A program made the position numbers and the translations under genes. The notes under the pieces were generated by a model. It made no database searches and was not told the DNA's origin. It worked only from the letters and a program-made list of their open reading frames with translations. A stretch of 6,681 nucleotides of DNA from NCBI GenBank assembly GCA_910583755.1, contig CAJTZO010000069.1, positions 1 to 6,681 on the forward strand, given 5' to 3'. This DNA is from an uncultured Clostridia bacterium. Lineage in GTDB: Bacteria; Bacillota; Clostridia; Lachnospirales; Anaerotignaceae. Positions 5,436-6,681 of this stretch are shown here, piece by piece. Within the stretch, counting starts at the first letter, position 1, and each line of letters begins with the position of its first letter.

Positions 5436-6332
5436 ATGGAATTTAGAAATTTAATGACTTTTTTAAAAGTTGTAGAAGTGCAAAATTTTACAAAAGCAGC
5501 AGAACAATTAGGCTATTCCCAATCTACTGTTACAGTACAAATACAACAATTAGAACAAGAATTAAACCTTACATTATTTGAAAGAGTAGGAAAAAGGATA
5601 TCTGTAACAGAAAAAGGATGGGAGGTGTTTGAATATGCGAAAGAAATCAGAAATTTAATGAAAAAAATGCTGTATGGTACAAAAGAAAATCATATCAAAG
5701 GAAAAATTTGTATTGGTGTGATAGAATCATTATTGTATAGTGAAATGACAGAAATATTGTATCAGTTTCATAAGAAATATCCAGAAGTAGAAATTATTGT
5801 AAAAACAAACTATGTAGATAAATTGATTGAAATGATGATGCATAATGAAGTAGATTTTATATTTATTATTGATAGAGAATTATATCATAAAGAATGGATA
5901 AAGCCGTATCTAGCAAAAGAGGAAATTTCCTTTTTTACTTATTTTGAGCATGATTTTGCGAAAAAAGAAAAGGTTTACATTGAAGAAGTATTAAAGGAGG
6001 ATTTTATTTTAACAGAAAAAGGAATTAGTTATAGGAAAGAATTAGATGAATATGTAGAAAAGAATCATATTAATTTTCAACCATTTTTAGAAATAGGAGA
6101 TACAAAAATTATTGTTGAGCTTATCAAAAGAGGGGAAGGAGTTTCTTTTTTACCTAAAATTGCTGTTTTAGAAGAAATAGAAAAGAAAAAGATTAAAAAA
6201 ATTAATGTGGAAAATTGGGATATTGTGATGTGGAAACAAGTTATTTATCATAGAAATAAATATCTAACACCTCAAATGAATGTATTTATTAAAATGTTAA
6301 TAGAGATGCAGCAAAAGAAATCAGAATATTAA
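5436..6332 (+). CDS. LysR-family transcriptional regulator (298 aa)
   Basis: DNA-binding regulator with the normal LysR layout and length. The N-terminal winged helix-turn-helix (about 1-60) is typical: FLKVVEVQNFTKAAEQLGYS, QSTVTVQIQQLEQEL, LFERVGKRISVTEKG. A linker helix follows, then a two-lobed effector-binding domain from about residue 90 to 290. GAGGGG at 5425-5430 supports ATG 5436. The gene is divergent from the EamA transporter with 114 nt between starts, the classic setting in which a LysR protein regulates its neighbour, and often itself, in response to a small molecule. The effector is unknown. Codon use is extremely A/T-rich with many lysines, like the rest of the window but somewhat more so. 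Confidence 0.93.
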   Translation: MEFRNLMTFLKVVEVQNFTKAAEQLGYSQSTVTVQIQQLEQELNLTLFERVGKRISVTEKGWEVFEYAKEIRNLMKKMLYGTKENHIKGKICIGVIESLLYSEMTEILYQFHKKYPEVEIIVKTNYVDKLIEMMMHNEVDFIFIIDRELYHKEWIKPYLAKEEISFFTYFEHDFAKKEKVYIEEVLKEDFILTEKGISYRKELDEYVEKNHINFQPFLEIGDTKIIVELIKRGEGVSFLPKIAVLEEIEKKKIKKINVENWDIVMWKQVIYHRNKYLTPQMNVFIKMLIEMQQKKSEY

Positions 6333-6347
6333 ATTTTGGAAATAAGG

Positions 6348-6374
6348 TTAATTTATTTTATTTTTTTCCGATAA
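6348..6374 (+). promoter_or_regulatory. Candidate sigma-D (sigma-28, flagellar) promoter for yjfB
   Basis: TCCGATAA (6367-6374) matches the sigma-D -10 consensus GCCGATAA at seven of eight positions. TTAA (6348-6351), three of four matches to TAAA, lies 15 nt upstream, the preferred spacing. Start would be near 6381, about 37 nt before the yjfB ATG. No good sigma-A pair is evident in the same stretch. It fits the family: B. subtilis yjfB is a sigma-D-dependent gene. Confidence 0.55.
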
Positions 6375-6417
6375 TAATAATAAGCAATATGATTAAAATA
6401 AAGAAGGAGTTGATACT

Positions 6418-6591
6418 ATGGATATAGCAGCAATGAGCACAGGATTAAGTTTAGCAAGTATACAGATGCAAGCAGGTTTATCTATGACAAAAGGTGCTAT
6501 GGAATCAGCAGAATCCCAAGCAACACAATTATTAGAGGGTATGATAGCAGCAAATCCACCATCTTCCCACAAAATTGACATGTTAGTATAA
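6418..6591 (+). CDS. yjfB: YjfB-family putative motility protein (57 aa)
   Basis: A short protein beginning MDIAAMSTGLSLASIQMQAG, the typical opening of the YjfB_motility family (about 60 aa in Bacillus and Clostridia). The molecular function is unknown; the link to motility comes from sigma-D-dependent expression in B. subtilis. The chain is alanine-, serine- and methionine-rich, looks like one amphipathic helix to about residue 45, then ends PPSSHKIDMLV. There is no signal peptide. AAGGAG at 6404-6409, 8 nt from ATG 6418, is one of the best ribosome sites in the window. It appears to be a single-gene transcript between a flagellar-type promoter and a strong terminator. No other flagellar gene is in the window. 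Confidence 0.85.
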   Translation: MDIAAMSTGLSLASIQMQAGLSMTKGAMESAESQATQLLEGMIAANPPSSHKIDMLV

Positions 6592-6596
6592 AAAAA

Positions 6597-6630
6597 AGAC
6601 CGAGAAAAATAGTTTTTCTCGGTTTGTTTG
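6597..6630. terminator. Strong, probably bidirectional terminator after yjfB
   Basis: ACCGAGAAAAA (6599-6609) pairs perfectly with TTTTTCTCGGT (6613-6623) around the loop TAG, and the stem extends outward by a G-U and an A-T pair. On the plus strand TTTGTTTGGGTTT follows. On the minus strand the stem is followed by CTTTTTTT, an even better T-run, so it may also stop a gene coming from the right. Confidence 0.85.
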
Positions 6631-6681
6631 GGTTTGTCAAGAAAAATGTGTAAGTTTTATAAAATTTTCTTACCGGCAGTT

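Noticed and set aside
6393..6581. Minus-strand 62-codon frame overlapping yjfB
   Set aside because: It is a mirror of the yjfB codons with no ribosome site; the plus-strand gene has promoter, ribosome site, terminator and family match.
1..6681. CRISPR array, tRNA/rRNA genes, insertion sequence or phage genes
   Set aside because: No regularly spaced direct repeats, no tRNA or rRNA-like sequence and no transposase, integrase or phage-like protein were seen.
6631..6681. Possible start of another gene at the right edge
   Set aside because: Only A/T-rich sequence with a loose AAGAAAA/TTTTCTT pairing is visible; no start codon with a ribosome site and open frame could be supported on either strand.

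Overview
The window looks like chromosome of a low-GC, Gram-positive anaerobe of class Clostridia, probably in or near the Lachnospirales. The reasons are strongly A/T-biased codons, good AGGAG-type ribosome binding sites, a sua5-rpiB-upp-tagO gene order seen around the ATP synthase region of many Firmicutes, and a YjfB-type small protein. Species cannot be named from the sequence alone.

Layout: 1-305 is non-coding and holds a run of four hairpins, at least two of them terminator-like, which probably close an upstream gene lying outside the window. Then 306-4326 carries five plus-strand housekeeping genes: a small SEC-C zinc-motif protein, coupled after 2 nt to threonylcarbamoyl-AMP synthase (sua5/ywlC, tRNA t6A synthesis); rpiB (pentose phosphate pathway) followed 19 nt later by upp (uracil salvage); and tagO/wecA (lipid-linked glycan initiation), which uses a TTG start. 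Spacers of 132 nt (sua5-rpiB) and 223 nt (upp-tagO) contain hairpins and candidate promoters, so this is probably three adjacent transcription units, with or without read-through. A strong terminator follows tagO.

From 4461 to 6332 there is a divergent pair: an EamA/DMT-family membrane transporter on the minus strand and a LysR-type regulator on the plus strand. Their 114-nt shared control region contains a well-formed promoter for the transporter and repeated ATCATTT half-sites overlapping it. This is the usual arrangement for a LysR regulator controlling its neighbour.

The right end (6333-6681) holds a short gene too small for most ORF cut-offs: a 57-aa YjfB-family (putative motility protein) CDS. 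It is preceded by a sequence resembling a sigma-D/sigma-28 flagellar promoter and followed by a strong, probably bidirectional terminator.

Nothing here amounts to a clearly new multi-gene system. The best leads are the flagellar-type promoter on yjfB, the phased half-sites in the lysR/eamA control region, the hairpin spacers that share a GTTTGAG...TTTTGACANNNTG layout, and the coupling of the SEC-C protein to the t6A enzyme.
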